A stretch of 64,000 bases of DNA from the NCBI GenBank assembly GCA_964649725.1, contig CAZYTM010000004.1, positions 1 to 64,000 on the forward strand, given 5' to 3'. Positions within the stretch are counted from its first letter, which is position 1. Every line of letters begins with the position of its first letter. The translations under genes and the position numbers were made by a program. This DNA is from CAZYTM01 sp964649725. GTDB lineage: Bacteria > Desulfobacterota > Desulfuromonadia > Geobacterales > Geobacteraceae. Below the pieces are notes generated by a model. The model had not been told where the DNA came from, did not search any database, and worked only from the letters and a program-made list of their open reading frames with translations. Positions 17,077-25,383 of this stretch are shown here, in pieces.

Positions 17077-17973
17077 TTACGTACCGGATCGATTTGTATC
17101 AGTAATACTTGCTTTAAGTCCTTCCTCAAGATCAGGATAGATGAGCTTTATATCTAGCTTAGTCAACATCTTTCGATTATCCATCTGTCTCGATTCAGTT
17201 ACATAGGAGAGCATAAGAGGGGACATAACCTGTCGTGCCTCTAGCAGGCTTACCTGGCGTGGTCTGGGATATCCGAGTATGTCTGCAACAGCATTGAAAT
17301 AATCTGTCATGGTACTTTTGTTGCCATCGCTGACGTTGAATATGTCACCAGCTTTCCCTCTTTCTGCAGCGGCAAGGCATACCCGGGCCAGATCTTCGGC
17401 ATGAATGCGGTTGGTAAATACTGCCTCATCTGCAAGAAGCACAGGTTGCCCAGCGATCAGATGCTGTACTGGAAGCCGTCCAGGGCCGTAAATTCCGGTC
17501 ACGCGCAGAATGATTACCGCGACATTGTTAGCTTCTCCCCAGCGTTTTAATGTCAATTCAGCATCGAGACGACGACGAGCTCGAGCTGTCTGAGGATTGA
17601 CCGGAGTTGCTTCAGTTACTAGCGCCCCGCTGCAATCTCCGTATACTCCACTGGTGCTGATGTAGATTACCCTGCTCGGTTTGGCTTCGGGTTTTAAAGC
17701 GGCACAGAAGTTGTGCATACGAGTATCAATGATACCACCTCCTGGAGGAGGGGCGAAGTAGAAGAGAACCGATTCTGCTGTAGGGATGTTGATTAAAGTG
17801 TCTGGGCAATCGAGATCTGCGATAATGGCTTGTGCGCCGAGTTGTTGCAGTTTCTCCCCCTTTTCAGGTGATCTGAGGATTGCTTTCACCGCAGCATGCT
17901 CTTCTATGGCCAGTCTGGCAACCCGCATGCCAATGTCACCGCAGCCAATTATGACAATAGTATTTCTATTCAA
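17077..17973 (-). CDS. NAD(P)-binding SDR-family protein, YeeZ-like
   Basis: The 298-residue Rossmann protein has the nucleotide loop GCGDIGMRVARL (10-21) and ends of an atypical extended short-chain dehydrogenase (STSGVYGD, LRVTGIYGPGR, IHAEDLARVC, FNVSDG). The catalytic YxxxK tyrosine is not where expected: the matching helix reads TARARRRLDAE. This resembles YeeZ-like proteins, which bind NAD(P) but whose reaction is unknown. It lies 21 bases downstream of sppA on the same strand, so they probably share a transcript. Assignment as a nucleotide-sugar epimerase would be unsafe. Confidence 0.82.
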   Translation of the reverse strand: MNRNTIVIIGCGDIGMRVARLAIEEHAAVKAILRSPEKGEKLQQLGAQAIIADLDCPDTLINIPTAESVLFYFAPPPGGGIIDTRMHNFCAALKPEAKPSRVIYISTSGVYGDCSGALVTEATPVNPQTARARRRLDAELTLKRWGEANNVAVIILRVTGIYGPGRLPVQHLIAGQPVLLADEAVFTNRIHAEDLARVCLAAAERGKAGDIFNVSDGNKSTMTDYFNAVADILGYPRPRQVSLLEARQVMSPLMLSYVTESRQMDNRKMLTKLDIKLIYPDLEEGLKASITDTNRSGT

Positions 17974-17994
17974 GTCATTACCTCAATATAGTTA

Positions 17995-18963
17995 TTATGG
18001 TTGCCAAAGATAGAGAAAATTGGAACTGTTCAAGAGGTCAAAGCCAACAGAGTTCATGTTTAGCAGGCTTAGCAATGATCCTGAATCATTAGCAGCACCT
18101 GAATAGATGGAGCCAATGTGACTTCCGGGTCGATAATAACTGACGACACGAGCCTCCTTCAGCCCCTTGGCCTCTTTTATGGCTGCGATAGTTTCGTCTA
18201 AATAGCATATGCGGTCAATGAGTTTAGACTTAAGCGCCTGATCAGCTGTATAGATTCGTCCGTCTGCTAATGTTTGTAATTCAGAGAGGATGATTTTATT
18301 GCCGCGACCTGTCTGAACTACATCAAGGAAGCGATTGTGAAGAGTTGTGATAATTGTTTGCATGATCTGGTCTTCTTCAACGGTACTTGATCGGAATGGG
18401 GAAAGAATATCCTTTTTGTCACCTGATTTCACAGCATTTTCAGTTATACCAACTTTTGCGATGAGACCGGAAAGATTGAAGCGTGGCAGTATAACGCCGA
18501 TACTGCCGGTCACAGCAGTAGGATGGGCGGTTATGTAGTCTGCTGCTGCAGCAATGTAATAGGCACCGGAAGTACCAATACCAGTTATGGTCGCATAGAG
18601 TGGGACATTCTTGCGGGATTTGAACCCATTTAATTCATGATAGATTATATCACTCGCAGTAACCGTTCCACCTGGTGAATTAAGACGCAAAATCACACCG
18701 GCAATCTTTGGGTCGTTTTCGGCTTTTTGGAGTGTTTCTTTGATGTGCGCAACAGTGGATGGTTTTTCACTAACTAGTTGGTTGCCGCTACGTTCTATTT
18801 CTGAGATGAAGCCGGTAATGTCGAGCAGAAGAATCTTAGCATTACCTTCTCCTTCAATGGTTTGTTCCTGCAGAGGTTTGACATGTTTTACTATATCAAG
18901 GTTGACGAAAGCACAACCATTCAAAATCAAGCCAGCAATCAGTAAGGCGAATATGTGATTCAT
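17995..18963 (-). CDS. sppA: Signal peptide peptidase SppA, lipoprotein form
   Basis: The 322-residue S49 protease begins with a lipoprotein signal (LILNGC at 12-17), so it should be lipid-anchored rather than held by a transmembrane helix. The catalytic core shows VILRLNSPGG, the nucleophile serine in GIGTSGAYYIAAAAD, GSIGVI, and the catalytic lysine region ENAVKSGDKKDILSPFR. It degrades cleaved signal peptides in the membrane. Length suits the short bacterial SppA type. An AAGGAG precedes the start at some distance. It is the first gene of a two-gene unit with the SDR protein. Confidence 0.92.
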   Translation of the reverse strand: MNHIFALLIAGLILNGCAFVNLDIVKHVKPLQEQTIEGEGNAKILLLDITGFISEIERSGNQLVSEKPSTVAHIKETLQKAENDPKIAGVILRLNSPGGTVTASDIIYHELNGFKSRKNVPLYATITGIGTSGAYYIAAAADYITAHPTAVTGSIGVILPRFNLSGLIAKVGITENAVKSGDKKDILSPFRSSTVEEDQIMQTIITTLHNRFLDVVQTGRGNKIILSELQTLADGRIYTADQALKSKLIDRICYLDETIAAIKEAKGLKEARVVSYYRPGSHIGSIYSGAANDSGSLLSLLNMNSVGFDLLNSSNFLYLWQP

Positions 18964-19258
18964 GGCAGGTGTAACTCCTTTTCAATGAAGGTGCTGTAGA
19001 TAGAAATTTGTTGAATATAAAATCACATATTTTCACAGATGTTCGTTGATTAATAATTCCTTTATACCTGAAAACAGAAACCGTCAAGCGTAAATAGAGA
19101 CGACTGAGCATAGATATATGTTGCGTAATACTCTCTTTGGCCTTGATTCGGGTTGGAGAAGAGGGTAGGATACGGACGGTTTAATAATCTGATATTAAAT
19201 TTCCACCTCTAAAGTTAGTATGTTCATAGTGTGCAATAATCGCTGATGGTTAAGGATA
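18964..19258. other. Divergent intergenic region between sppA and tlyA
   Basis: This 295-base stretch must carry promoters for both divergent genes. It is AT-rich, and I found no convincing promoter pair, RNA structure or repeat. Confidence 0.4.
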
Positions 19259-20002
19259 ATGACCAAAAACAAGGATCGACTTGACAAGATATTAGTGGAA
19301 CGCGGGCTTGTTCAATCTCGTGAGCGGGCACGTGCTTTAATTATGGCTGGAGATGTACTGGTTGAAGATCAACTTGTCAGTAAAGCTGGCCACCTAGTCG
19401 ATATATCTGCAACTATACGCCTGAAGAATGAACCCTTACCTTATGTCAGTCGTGGCGGACTGAAATTGGCAAAAGCTCTAGATGAATTTCGAATAGAAGT
19501 TAAAGGGCTTGTGGCTATCGATGTAGGTGCATCAACAGGTGGTTTCTCCGATTGCCTGCTGCAGCGTGGCGTTCGTAGAGTTTATGCAGTAGATGTTGGT
19601 TATGGGCAACTGGCCTGGAAACTGCGTCAGGACAATAGGGTAGAAATATTTGAAAAGACAAATATCAGACACCTTACAGCCGATCGTTTGGAGGTGCGCC
19701 CGGATATTGCAGTAATCGACGCGTCTTTTATCTCACTGGCCAAAGTATTGCCGGCAACACTCACTCTGCTTGCACAAAAAGCTTACATCGTCGCCTTGAT
19801 AAAGCCACAGTTTGAAGTTGGCCGTGGCTTTGTAGGTAAGGGGGGGGTTGTCAGGGATTCGCGTCTGCATGAAAAGGTTATCGCCTCAATTACATCTGTG
19901 GCAGAGACATTAGGGTTAGAAATCAAGGGTATTATTGAGTCACCACTTTTGGGCGCCAAGGGGAACATGGAATTTCTCATTTATTTGGTAAAAGAACGTT
20001 AG
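19259..20002 (+). CDS. tlyA: TlyA-family rRNA (cytidine-2'-O)-methyltransferase
   Basis: The 247-residue protein has an N-terminal S4 RNA-binding domain (about 5-65, RLDKILVERGLVQSRERARALI) and a FtsJ-like SAM methyltransferase domain with AIDVGASTGGFSDCLLQRG (about 84-102), YAVDVGYGQLAWKLR, and the K-D-K-E type residues including VALIKPQFE. Members methylate 2'-OH of cytidines in 16S/23S rRNA; older annotations say haemolysin A. Length is typical. The start follows AAGGATA. The HIT and DUF4124 genes follow on the same strand. Confidence 0.93.
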   Translation: MTKNKDRLDKILVERGLVQSRERARALIMAGDVLVEDQLVSKAGHLVDISATIRLKNEPLPYVSRGGLKLAKALDEFRIEVKGLVAIDVGASTGGFSDCLLQRGVRRVYAVDVGYGQLAWKLRQDNRVEIFEKTNIRHLTADRLEVRPDIAVIDASFISLAKVLPATLTLLAQKAYIVALIKPQFEVGRGFVGKGGVVRDSRLHEKVIASITSVAETLGLEIKGIIESPLLGAKGNMEFLIYLVKER

Positions 20003-20093
20003 AATTTAAGATAAACGTCAATTCATGATATTCTTCTGTTGTCAGATTAATGATAATCGCGTAAAATAGAACGAATATTTCAGAGGTAGATAG

Positions 20094-20438
20094 ATGGACG
20101 ATTGCATATTCTGCAAAATCATTCGCAAAGAGATTCCGGCAAAATTCGTTTACGAAGATGAACGTTTTATTGTAATAGAAGATATTGCTCCGGTTGCACC
20201 GGTGCACATGCTGATAATCCCACGTCTGCATATTGTCAACTGTCTCGATTTGCAGAGTAGTGATAGTCAATTAATTGGCGAAATCTTTCAACTCGCAGCC
20301 CGACTTGTAAAAGAGAAGGGGGTCTCTGCAGAGGGATTTAGAATAGTCAACAATAACAATACAGGAGCAGGCCAATCAGTTTTTCACATCCATTTTCATT
20401 TATTGGCTGGTCGACAATTTAACTGGCCGCCAGGTTAA
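20094..20438 (+). CDS. HIT-family nucleotide-binding protein
   Basis: The 114-residue histidine triad protein begins DDCIFCKIIRKEIPAK and carries the triad HIHFHLL near residue 100. Members of the HINT branch hydrolyse adenosine phosphoramidates and act as dimers in the cytoplasm. An AGAGG lies upstream of the ATG. The C-terminus is complete (GRQFNWPPG). The physiological role is unknown. It lies between tlyA and the DUF4124 gene on the same strand. Confidence 0.95.
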   Translation: MDDCIFCKIIRKEIPAKFVYEDERFIVIEDIAPVAPVHMLIIPRLHIVNCLDLQSSDSQLIGEIFQLAARLVKEKGVSAEGFRIVNNNNTGAGQSVFHIHFHLLAGRQFNWPPG

Positions 20439-20486
20439 TTCGCCTGGGAAACCGAATTATCATCACTAGTTCCGGAGGTCGTTAAC

Positions 20487-20993
20487 ATGAAACAATTTCT
20501 CTGTTTTCTGTTTTTGCTTATTTTACCACTGCCGGTTTCTGCTGAAATATATAAGTGGGTAGATGCTAAAGGGACGGTTAATTTTACAGAAGATATCGGT
20601 AAGGTGCCACCTAATTATCGGAACAAGGTCAAGATCATTGATGATGTGATTGTGCCTGTTCAGGTTTTTGAAGGAAACGAGGATGCTAAGACTAAGGGGA
20701 AGAGTGACAATTTACATGCAGCTGTAGAAGCTGGCAAGATCGATAAGCAGAAGGCTCAGGAATTAAGGACTGAAGCGGAATCAATTTTGGCTCAAAGCAA
20801 GGAGATGGTTACACGTGCGGCTGAATACCGGCAGAGACTTGCAAACAAGGATAAAATGTCACGCGGTGAGTATCTGAGTTTATTAAACTCAATAAAAGAT
20901 TATGAGTTTCAGGCTGAAAGTCTAAAAAAGCGTTACAACGAGTTTAGGGATAAAGCCGGCAGAGAAGGGCTTCAACTGCCACCAATAGAATAA
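20487..20993 (+). CDS. Exported DUF4124-domain protein
   Basis: The 168-residue protein has a clean signal peptide (1-19, ending PVSA) followed by a DUF4124 domain (EIYKWVDAKGTVNFTEDIGKVP, about 20-45) and an acidic/basic helical C-terminal half likely to be coiled coil (AQELRTEAESILAQSKEM). DUF4124 proteins are periplasmic and of unknown function. GGAGG lies upstream of the ATG, and a strong terminator follows at 21014. It is probably the last gene of the tlyA-HIT transcript. Confidence 0.88.
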   Translation: MKQFLCFLFLLILPLPVSAEIYKWVDAKGTVNFTEDIGKVPPNYRNKVKIIDDVIVPVQVFEGNEDAKTKGKSDNLHAAVEAGKIDKQKAQELRTEAESILAQSKEMVTRAAEYRQRLANKDKMSRGEYLSLLNSIKDYEFQAESLKKRYNEFRDKAGREGLQLPPIE

Positions 20994-21013
20994 ATCAGCT
21001 TTAAAATTTGCAT

Positions 21014-21048
21014 AAAAAGGCCCACAGCTGTTAACTGTGGGCCTTTTT
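21014..21048 (+). terminator. Bidirectional rho-independent terminator
   Basis: A 14-base perfect stem AAAAAGGCCCACAG/CTGTGGGCCTTTTT closes a seven-base loop, giving an A-run before and a T-run after. It follows the DUF4124 gene on the plus strand and works equally in the reverse direction. Confidence 0.92.
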
Positions 21049-21674
21049 ATATTGGTGCTGCCTCGGCAAGCTTTGTTCTAATCCGTCGGTATAAATGTCC
21101 TGAGTTTCGTCAGGCGCGCTCTTTAGCGACCGTACCTTTCGATTCACCCGTCCATTTCTCCTTTTTCAAGCGGTTGTTACGCGCCTGACGGATGAGATGT
21201 GACGCTGTCTGCGTAATGCCCGGCAGCACCAATTTAAATTCTTGCTCCAGAATACCGTATGCCGCTAGAAGTCTCTGACCTTTTCTTTGAGCATCTCCCG
21301 AGAATACGCTTCAGGCTGCCTTCTGCATTGAAGGTTTGCACACCGCGCATATGCCTAGGGTAATGTAAGTTTATTAATAGTCAGGAGCCTCAACCGATAA
21401 TTACCTGTAACCCAGAGCAATTTTCAAAGAACAATATTTATATGTTAATAATATTTTATTCTTCTGCTACTAGCCTGTCAAGTGATGTTGACATTAATTT
21501 CCGGAGCATTTATTTATTATTTCGGATTAGAAATGGAATCCTTTAAGGAATATTTTTTTGTCAGCAATTTGGATTCATATTTCGACGAAAAGCATGGATT
21601 TGGTAGTACTAAAGATTAGTTGCTGGTTGGGCATCTGTAACGTAATTGATTCTGGGATTCTTATGATGATGCTT
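21049..21674. other. Intergenic stretch with decayed coding sequence
   Basis: The first half (about 21060-21350) is richer in G+C than the second and carries the minus-strand remnant listed separately. The second half is AT-rich and contains one short plus-strand frame (21485-21619, 44 residues, beginning MLTLISGAFIYYFG) with no ribosome binding site that convinces me. No tRNA, riboswitch or terminal inverted repeats of an insertion sequence were seen. Confidence 0.5.
21110..21310 (-). pseudogene. Remnant of an unidentified coding sequence
   Basis: A minus-strand frame of 66 codons without a good start reads LLAAYGILEQEF, LPGITQTASHLIRQA and KKEKWTGESKGTVA before its stop at 21110. Just upstream, the two other frames give AYSREMLKEKVRDF and MRGVQTFNAEGSLK, as if one gene had been broken by frameshifts. 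Base composition contrasts with the AT-rich flank. I cannot name the parent family; a mobile-element or phage gene is possible but unproven. Confidence 0.35.
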
Positions 21675-22907
21675 CTATAAAACCGAGGTGACCACGAGTG
21701 CCAGAGTTAATCCTGCCATTATAATAACTGTGGCCCATGCAATGCTATTGAAAAGGCGTGAATTGGTATATTCTCCCATCAATTCTTTTTTATTTATCAG
21801 AATCAGCATGAAGACCAGCACAAATGGGAGCATTATACCATTGACTACTTGTGTGATAAGCATAATGGCAATTAATGGTGCATTTGGTATCATTATTACT
21901 AATGCTCCAATTACTATGAGACCTGTGTATATCCACATAAATTGAGGAGCTGTTTTAAAATTGTGGTCTACGCCAGACTCCCAGCCCATACCTTCGCAGA
22001 CACAGTAAGCAGTTGCCAGAGGGAGTATGGATGCAGCAAAGAGAGAAGCATTAGCCAAGCCGATGGCAAAGAATATCGACGCGTATTTCCCGGCTAGCGG
22101 TTCGAGTGCTTTTGCGGCATCTGCAGCGTCGTTGATTTTGATGCCATGCTTGTAAAGGGTGGCGCCACATGCGACAATGATAAAGAATGCAACAACTGAA
22201 ACCATGATACAGCCAACAATTACATCCAGACGTGAGGTAGTATATTGTTCTACCTTGATGTTTTTATCCACAACCGCTGATTGAAGATAAAACTGCATCC
22301 ATGGTGCAATTGTGGTTCCTACGATGCCTATAATCATCATCAGATAAGTGGGCTTAAAGCTGAAAGTAGGGTTTACAGTCTCCTTGAATACTTGTCCCCA
22401 ATTAGGGTGGGCAAGGAATGCTGAGATGATATAGATTATGAAAATAGTACAGGCAAAGAGGAATATTTTTTCGACAAACCTATAAGTCCCTTTGACGACG
22501 AGAAACCAGACCATAAATGCGCCTATAGGCACAGATATGTATTTGCTGACGCCAAACAGTTCCATGCTAGCCGCTAAACCAGCGAATTCCGCAACAGTAT
22601 TGCCTATGTCCCCTACAAGCAGACATATCATTAGATAAAAGGTTATCTTGACACCAAAGTTTTCCCTGATCATATCGGCGAGGGTTTTGCCTGTTACTAC
22701 TCCCATCCTTGCTGCCATTTCCTGGATTACCACAAGCGCTGCAGTTATAGGGATCAGTGACCAAAGAAGAGAATAGCCGAAATGGGCGCCAGCAACTGAA
22801 TAGGTAGTAATGCCGCCGGCGTCATTATCGACATTGGCGGTGATGATACCTGGTCCGAGAATAGAGAGAAAAAGCAGGATATTTTTTCTGCTAAAACGAT
22901 GCTTCAT
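21675..22907 (-). CDS. NRAMP-fold transporter with non-canonical metal site, probably Mg2+
   Basis: The 410-residue protein (start ATG 22907, GAGG six bases upstream) has about 11 membrane segments and the NRAMP fold starting GPGIITANVDND. The two signature motifs of Mn2+/Fe2+ transporters are altered. The TM1 DPGN is replaced by DNDAGG (27-32), and the TM6 MPH is replaced by APW (201-203), removing the methionine that selects transition metals. This pattern is that of NRAMP-related magnesium transporters. The M-box riboswitch and MgtE-like partner upstream on the same transcript support Mg2+ uptake. Substrate remains inference until tested. Confidence 0.87.
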   Translation of the reverse strand: MKHRFSRKNILLFLSILGPGIITANVDNDAGGITTYSVAGAHFGYSLLWSLIPITAALVVIQEMAARMGVVTGKTLADMIRENFGVKITFYLMICLLVGDIGNTVAEFAGLAASMELFGVSKYISVPIGAFMVWFLVVKGTYRFVEKIFLFACTIFIIYIISAFLAHPNWGQVFKETVNPTFSFKPTYLMMIIGIVGTTIAPWMQFYLQSAVVDKNIKVEQYTTSRLDVIVGCIMVSVVAFFIIVACGATLYKHGIKINDAADAAKALEPLAGKYASIFFAIGLANASLFAASILPLATAYCVCEGMGWESGVDHNFKTAPQFMWIYTGLIVIGALVIMIPNAPLIAIMLITQVVNGIMLPFVLVFMLILINKKELMGEYTNSRLFNSIAWATVIIMAGLTLALVVTSVL

Positions 22908-22971
22908 ATATTTCCTCAATAAACAATGAGTGCTAGCAGATGAGAACAATCTTTATCGCTAACAATAAATG

Positions 22972-24237
22972 TCAGTAATTTGTCTGGCGTTTCCGCTTTA
23001 GTGCCATTGGCAAGAAGAGTTCAAGAATATCATCGACTGTTACTATCCCGGCAAGTTTCCCATTGTTTTCCAATACGGGTACTGCAATCAGATTATATTT
23101 GGCAATAATATCCAGAATATCTTCTGGCTCAGCGTCAATATTGACTGTTTTTAGGTTGACAGTCATTATTTCTGCGATCGGTTTTGCCGGAGGATGAATG
23201 AGTAGTTCCTTGAGGCTGACTACACCAAGCAGATTTTCTTCTTTATCTACAATGTAACCATAGAAGACGGTTTCAATGTCAGAGGCGATAAGCCTAACCT
23301 GTCGCAACGCATCTTCAACAGTCATGTCGATGGAAAGGGCCAGATATTCATTGTTCATCAAACCACCGGCAGTGTCATCCTCATGTTCCATAAGCTCTTG
23401 GACTTCTTTTGCCTCTTCCGCGTCCATCAGACCAAGCAGTTCCTGCGCCTTTTCTTCTGGAAGGTCTCCAAGCACGTCAGCAGCTTCATCCGGGTCCATC
23501 TCTTCAAGGATGTCAGAGGCCTGTTCACTGTCCAACTGGCTTATAACCTGGCTGCGGAGCTCCGGTTCAAGTTCATGAATAGCCTCACCAGCAGTCTCGG
23601 TATCGAGAGATTCAAGAACAGTCTGAATCTGGCGGTGTGAAATACTGGAGATAATTTGGGCAATGTCGGCCGGATGCATATCGGCTACTTTTTCCCGCGC
23701 CATGGTAAGGGTTAGCCTAGAGGCGTTCAACTCCAATGGTTGCACGAATTCCCAGCTTATTTCTTGGGTAGGGACTTCACGCTTAAGTGTCGCAGCAGCT
23801 TTTTCCCAAAGGCGTTCATAGCCCAGACGGCGTAGCAGACCTTTGAGCCCGATGTCGACTGAAAAGATACAGAGCAGATCTTTGTGACTACCCAGTTTAA
23901 GGTCATTGACTCGTACTACTTTAGCCCCATTTATGTCGACAATCTGTTTGTCAAGGATGTCTCGATTGACAAGAATTTCGCCCTCTTCAGGTTGATATTC
24001 TACAATATGGCTCCCATCACCGACTACGGTAATTACAACAGGGTTGAAAAGTGGTATGTCGCGCCATGGGACAGCAAATATTTTTTTCTTTAACTTGACT
24101 AGAAGGTGAGAGACTTCTGGAAATACTTCACCAGGGACCATCACCAGGTCCCATAGTCGGCCGATCTCTTTCCCCTGTTCATTGATCACGATTTTGTTGA
24201 GGACTGAACTGAGATAGAGTTCGTTCATTCCGATCAT
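22972..24237 (-). CDS. Soluble MgtE_N-CBS regulatory protein with PRC-barrel-like N-terminus
   Basis: The 421-residue protein has no membrane segment. Residues 1-175 hold two PRC-barrel-like strand-rich units, 187-290 an MgtE N-terminal superhelical domain (MHPADIAQ, LDSEQASDILEEMDPDEAADVL, acidic like the Mg2+-sensing face of MgtE), and 293-410 a CBS pair. It is thus the cytosolic gate of an MgtE Mg2+ channel without the pore. The start at ATG 24237 follows GAGGAG. The longer frame to 24336 would read through the riboswitch terminator and is rejected. Its partner is likely the NRAMP-fold transporter 64 bases downstream. Confidence 0.88.
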   Translation of the reverse strand: MIGMNELYLSSVLNKIVINEQGKEIGRLWDLVMVPGEVFPEVSHLLVKLKKKIFAVPWRDIPLFNPVVITVVGDGSHIVEYQPEEGEILVNRDILDKQIVDINGAKVVRVNDLKLGSHKDLLCIFSVDIGLKGLLRRLGYERLWEKAAATLKREVPTQEISWEFVQPLELNASRLTLTMAREKVADMHPADIAQIISSISHRQIQTVLESLDTETAGEAIHELEPELRSQVISQLDSEQASDILEEMDPDEAADVLGDLPEEKAQELLGLMDAEEAKEVQELMEHEDDTAGGLMNNEYLALSIDMTVEDALRQVRLIASDIETVFYGYIVDKEENLLGVVSLKELLIHPPAKPIAEIMTVNLKTVNIDAEPEDILDIIAKYNLIAVPVLENNGKLAGIVTVDDILELFLPMALKRKRQTNY

Positions 24238-24251
24238 ATCCAACTCCTCAT

Positions 24252-24284
24252 AAAAAACGGCCCTTTCAGGGGAGAAAGGGCCGT
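24252..24284 (-). terminator. Riboswitch expression-platform terminator
   Basis: On the minus strand an 11-base stem ACGGCCCTTTC/GAAAGGGCCGT with a six-base loop is followed by TTTTTTA, ending just before the ribosome binding site of the MgtE_N-CBS gene. Its place directly after the M-box aptamer makes it the Mg2+-controlled attenuator. Confidence 0.88.
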
Positions 24285-24311
24285 CACAAAATGTGCAGAC
24301 ACTACTTCCCC

Positions 24312-24463
24312 CTGGTTGATTTTCGGCAGTGCACAACGTAGGTTCGATAAACCAGCTACCTTAGGTGAAGCCTTAAGCCGACAACACCTGGTCTACCCGT
24401 TGGCGTCTTTCGATGTTTCCGGGCAGTAGCCTCTGTTTGTGCAAACGCCTCATTCTAACGAGG
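24312..24463 (-). promoter_or_regulatory. M-box (ykoK) magnesium riboswitch aptamer
   Basis: Read on the minus strand, the leader carries the conserved M-box blocks in order: CTCGTTAG...GAGGC, ACAGAGGCTACTGCCCGG, AAACATCGAAAGACGCCAA, CGGGTA, a variable hairpin (CCAGGTGTTGTCGG...), then TTGTGCACTGCCGAAA. These match the ykoK leader consensus known from Bacillus and many other bacteria. When Mg2+ is high the aptamer should fold compactly and favour the terminator at 24252-24284, switching off the MgtE_N-CBS and NRAMP-fold genes. Confidence 0.93.
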
Positions 24464-24477
24464 AATATTCCATATTT

Positions 24478-24506
24478 CCTATAATATTGGCCCATTGATT
24501 TGTCAA
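24478..24506 (-). promoter_or_regulatory. Sigma70-type promoter of the M-box operon
   Basis: On the minus strand TTGACA (24506-24501) and TATAGG (24483-24478) are separated by 17 bases. Transcription would begin about 7 bases later, immediately before the aptamer 5' end at 24463. Confidence 0.65.
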
Positions 24507-24593
24507 TGTTTATTTCGGCAATTTCTTCATAGCTGTCAATTGACACCATTGTTGATTGCTGATAGGTTAAAAGAAAAAATTTAGAGGTTAGCA

Positions 24594-25379
24594 ATGTCAT
24601 TCCCACATATAGACCCAGTATTCCTACGTCTTGGCCCATTGGAATTTCGCTGGTACGGTCTCATGTATATTATAGGTTTTATCGCCGCCTATTTCATTAT
24701 CAAGTATGGCGTGAAACGGCGTAATCTGAGGCTTAGTGAGGAGGATGTTGCAGACAGCATCTTTACGGCTGCTCTATGCATAATTCTCGGTGGTCGTTTA
24801 GGGTACGTTATATTCTATAATGCCTCATTTTATCTCGCAAATCCGCTTAAAGTCTTTGCCGTATGGGAGGGGGGGATGTCTTTCCATGGTGGACTTTGCG
24901 GGGCGTTGGTAGCTTGTTTCTGGCTTGCAAAAAAATTCAAGCTAAGTTTTTTCGTATTGTCTGACCTCGGCTTTTTGGCAACTCCCATTGGTCTTGGTCT
25001 TGGTAGAATCGGTAATTTTATTAATAGTGAACTCTATGGCAGAACCACTGATAAACCTTGGGGTATTATATTCCCCACTGGAGGTAATTTACCTCGGCAC
25101 CCGTCACAACTCTATGAGGCATTTCTTGAAGGGGTTGGGATTTTTGTTATTCTTTGGCTGTTCGAGCGTCGCAGCAGACCTGTTGGTTCGATAACATGGC
25201 TATTTATTGCTCTCTATGGCGGCTTTCGTTCGTTTGTTGAGTTCTTCCGTGAACCTGATCTGCAACTAGGCTTTCTGTTAGGATGGTTGACTATGGGGCA
25301 ACTCCTTAGTATCCCAATGCTTCTGGTAGGTGGAGGGATGTTCTGGCGTTGCATGCGTAAGAGTAATGCTGCCGAGTAA
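24594..25379 (+). CDS. lgt: Prolipoprotein diacylglyceryl transferase
   Basis: The 261-residue membrane enzyme has about seven membrane segments and the Lgt signatures FRWYGLMYIIGF, GGRLGYVIFYN, GGMSFHGGLCG, LGRIGNFINSELYGR and RHPSQLYEA. It attaches diacylglycerol from phosphatidylglycerol to the lipobox cysteine of prolipoproteins, the first step in making the lipoproteins encoded elsewhere in this window. The ATG follows GAGG. It is divergent from the M-box operon and convergent with the RsbW-like gene. Confidence 0.97.
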   Translation: MSFPHIDPVFLRLGPLEFRWYGLMYIIGFIAAYFIIKYGVKRRNLRLSEEDVADSIFTAALCIILGGRLGYVIFYNASFYLANPLKVFAVWEGGMSFHGGLCGALVACFWLAKKFKLSFFVLSDLGFLATPIGLGLGRIGNFINSELYGRTTDKPWGIIFPTGGNLPRHPSQLYEAFLEGVGIFVILWLFERRSRPVGSITWLFIALYGGFRSFVEFFREPDLQLGFLLGWLTMGQLLSIPMLLVGGGMFWRCMRKSNAAE

Positions 25380-25383
25380 TTGG

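Noticed and set aside
21108..21190. Inverted repeat as insertion-sequence ends or an integron attC site
   Set aside because: No flanking direct repeats, no GTTRRRY core sites and no transposase frame between the arms.
24238..24336. Longer start of the MgtE_N-CBS gene
   Set aside because: It would translate the riboswitch end and terminator; the start at 24237 has a good ribosome binding site.
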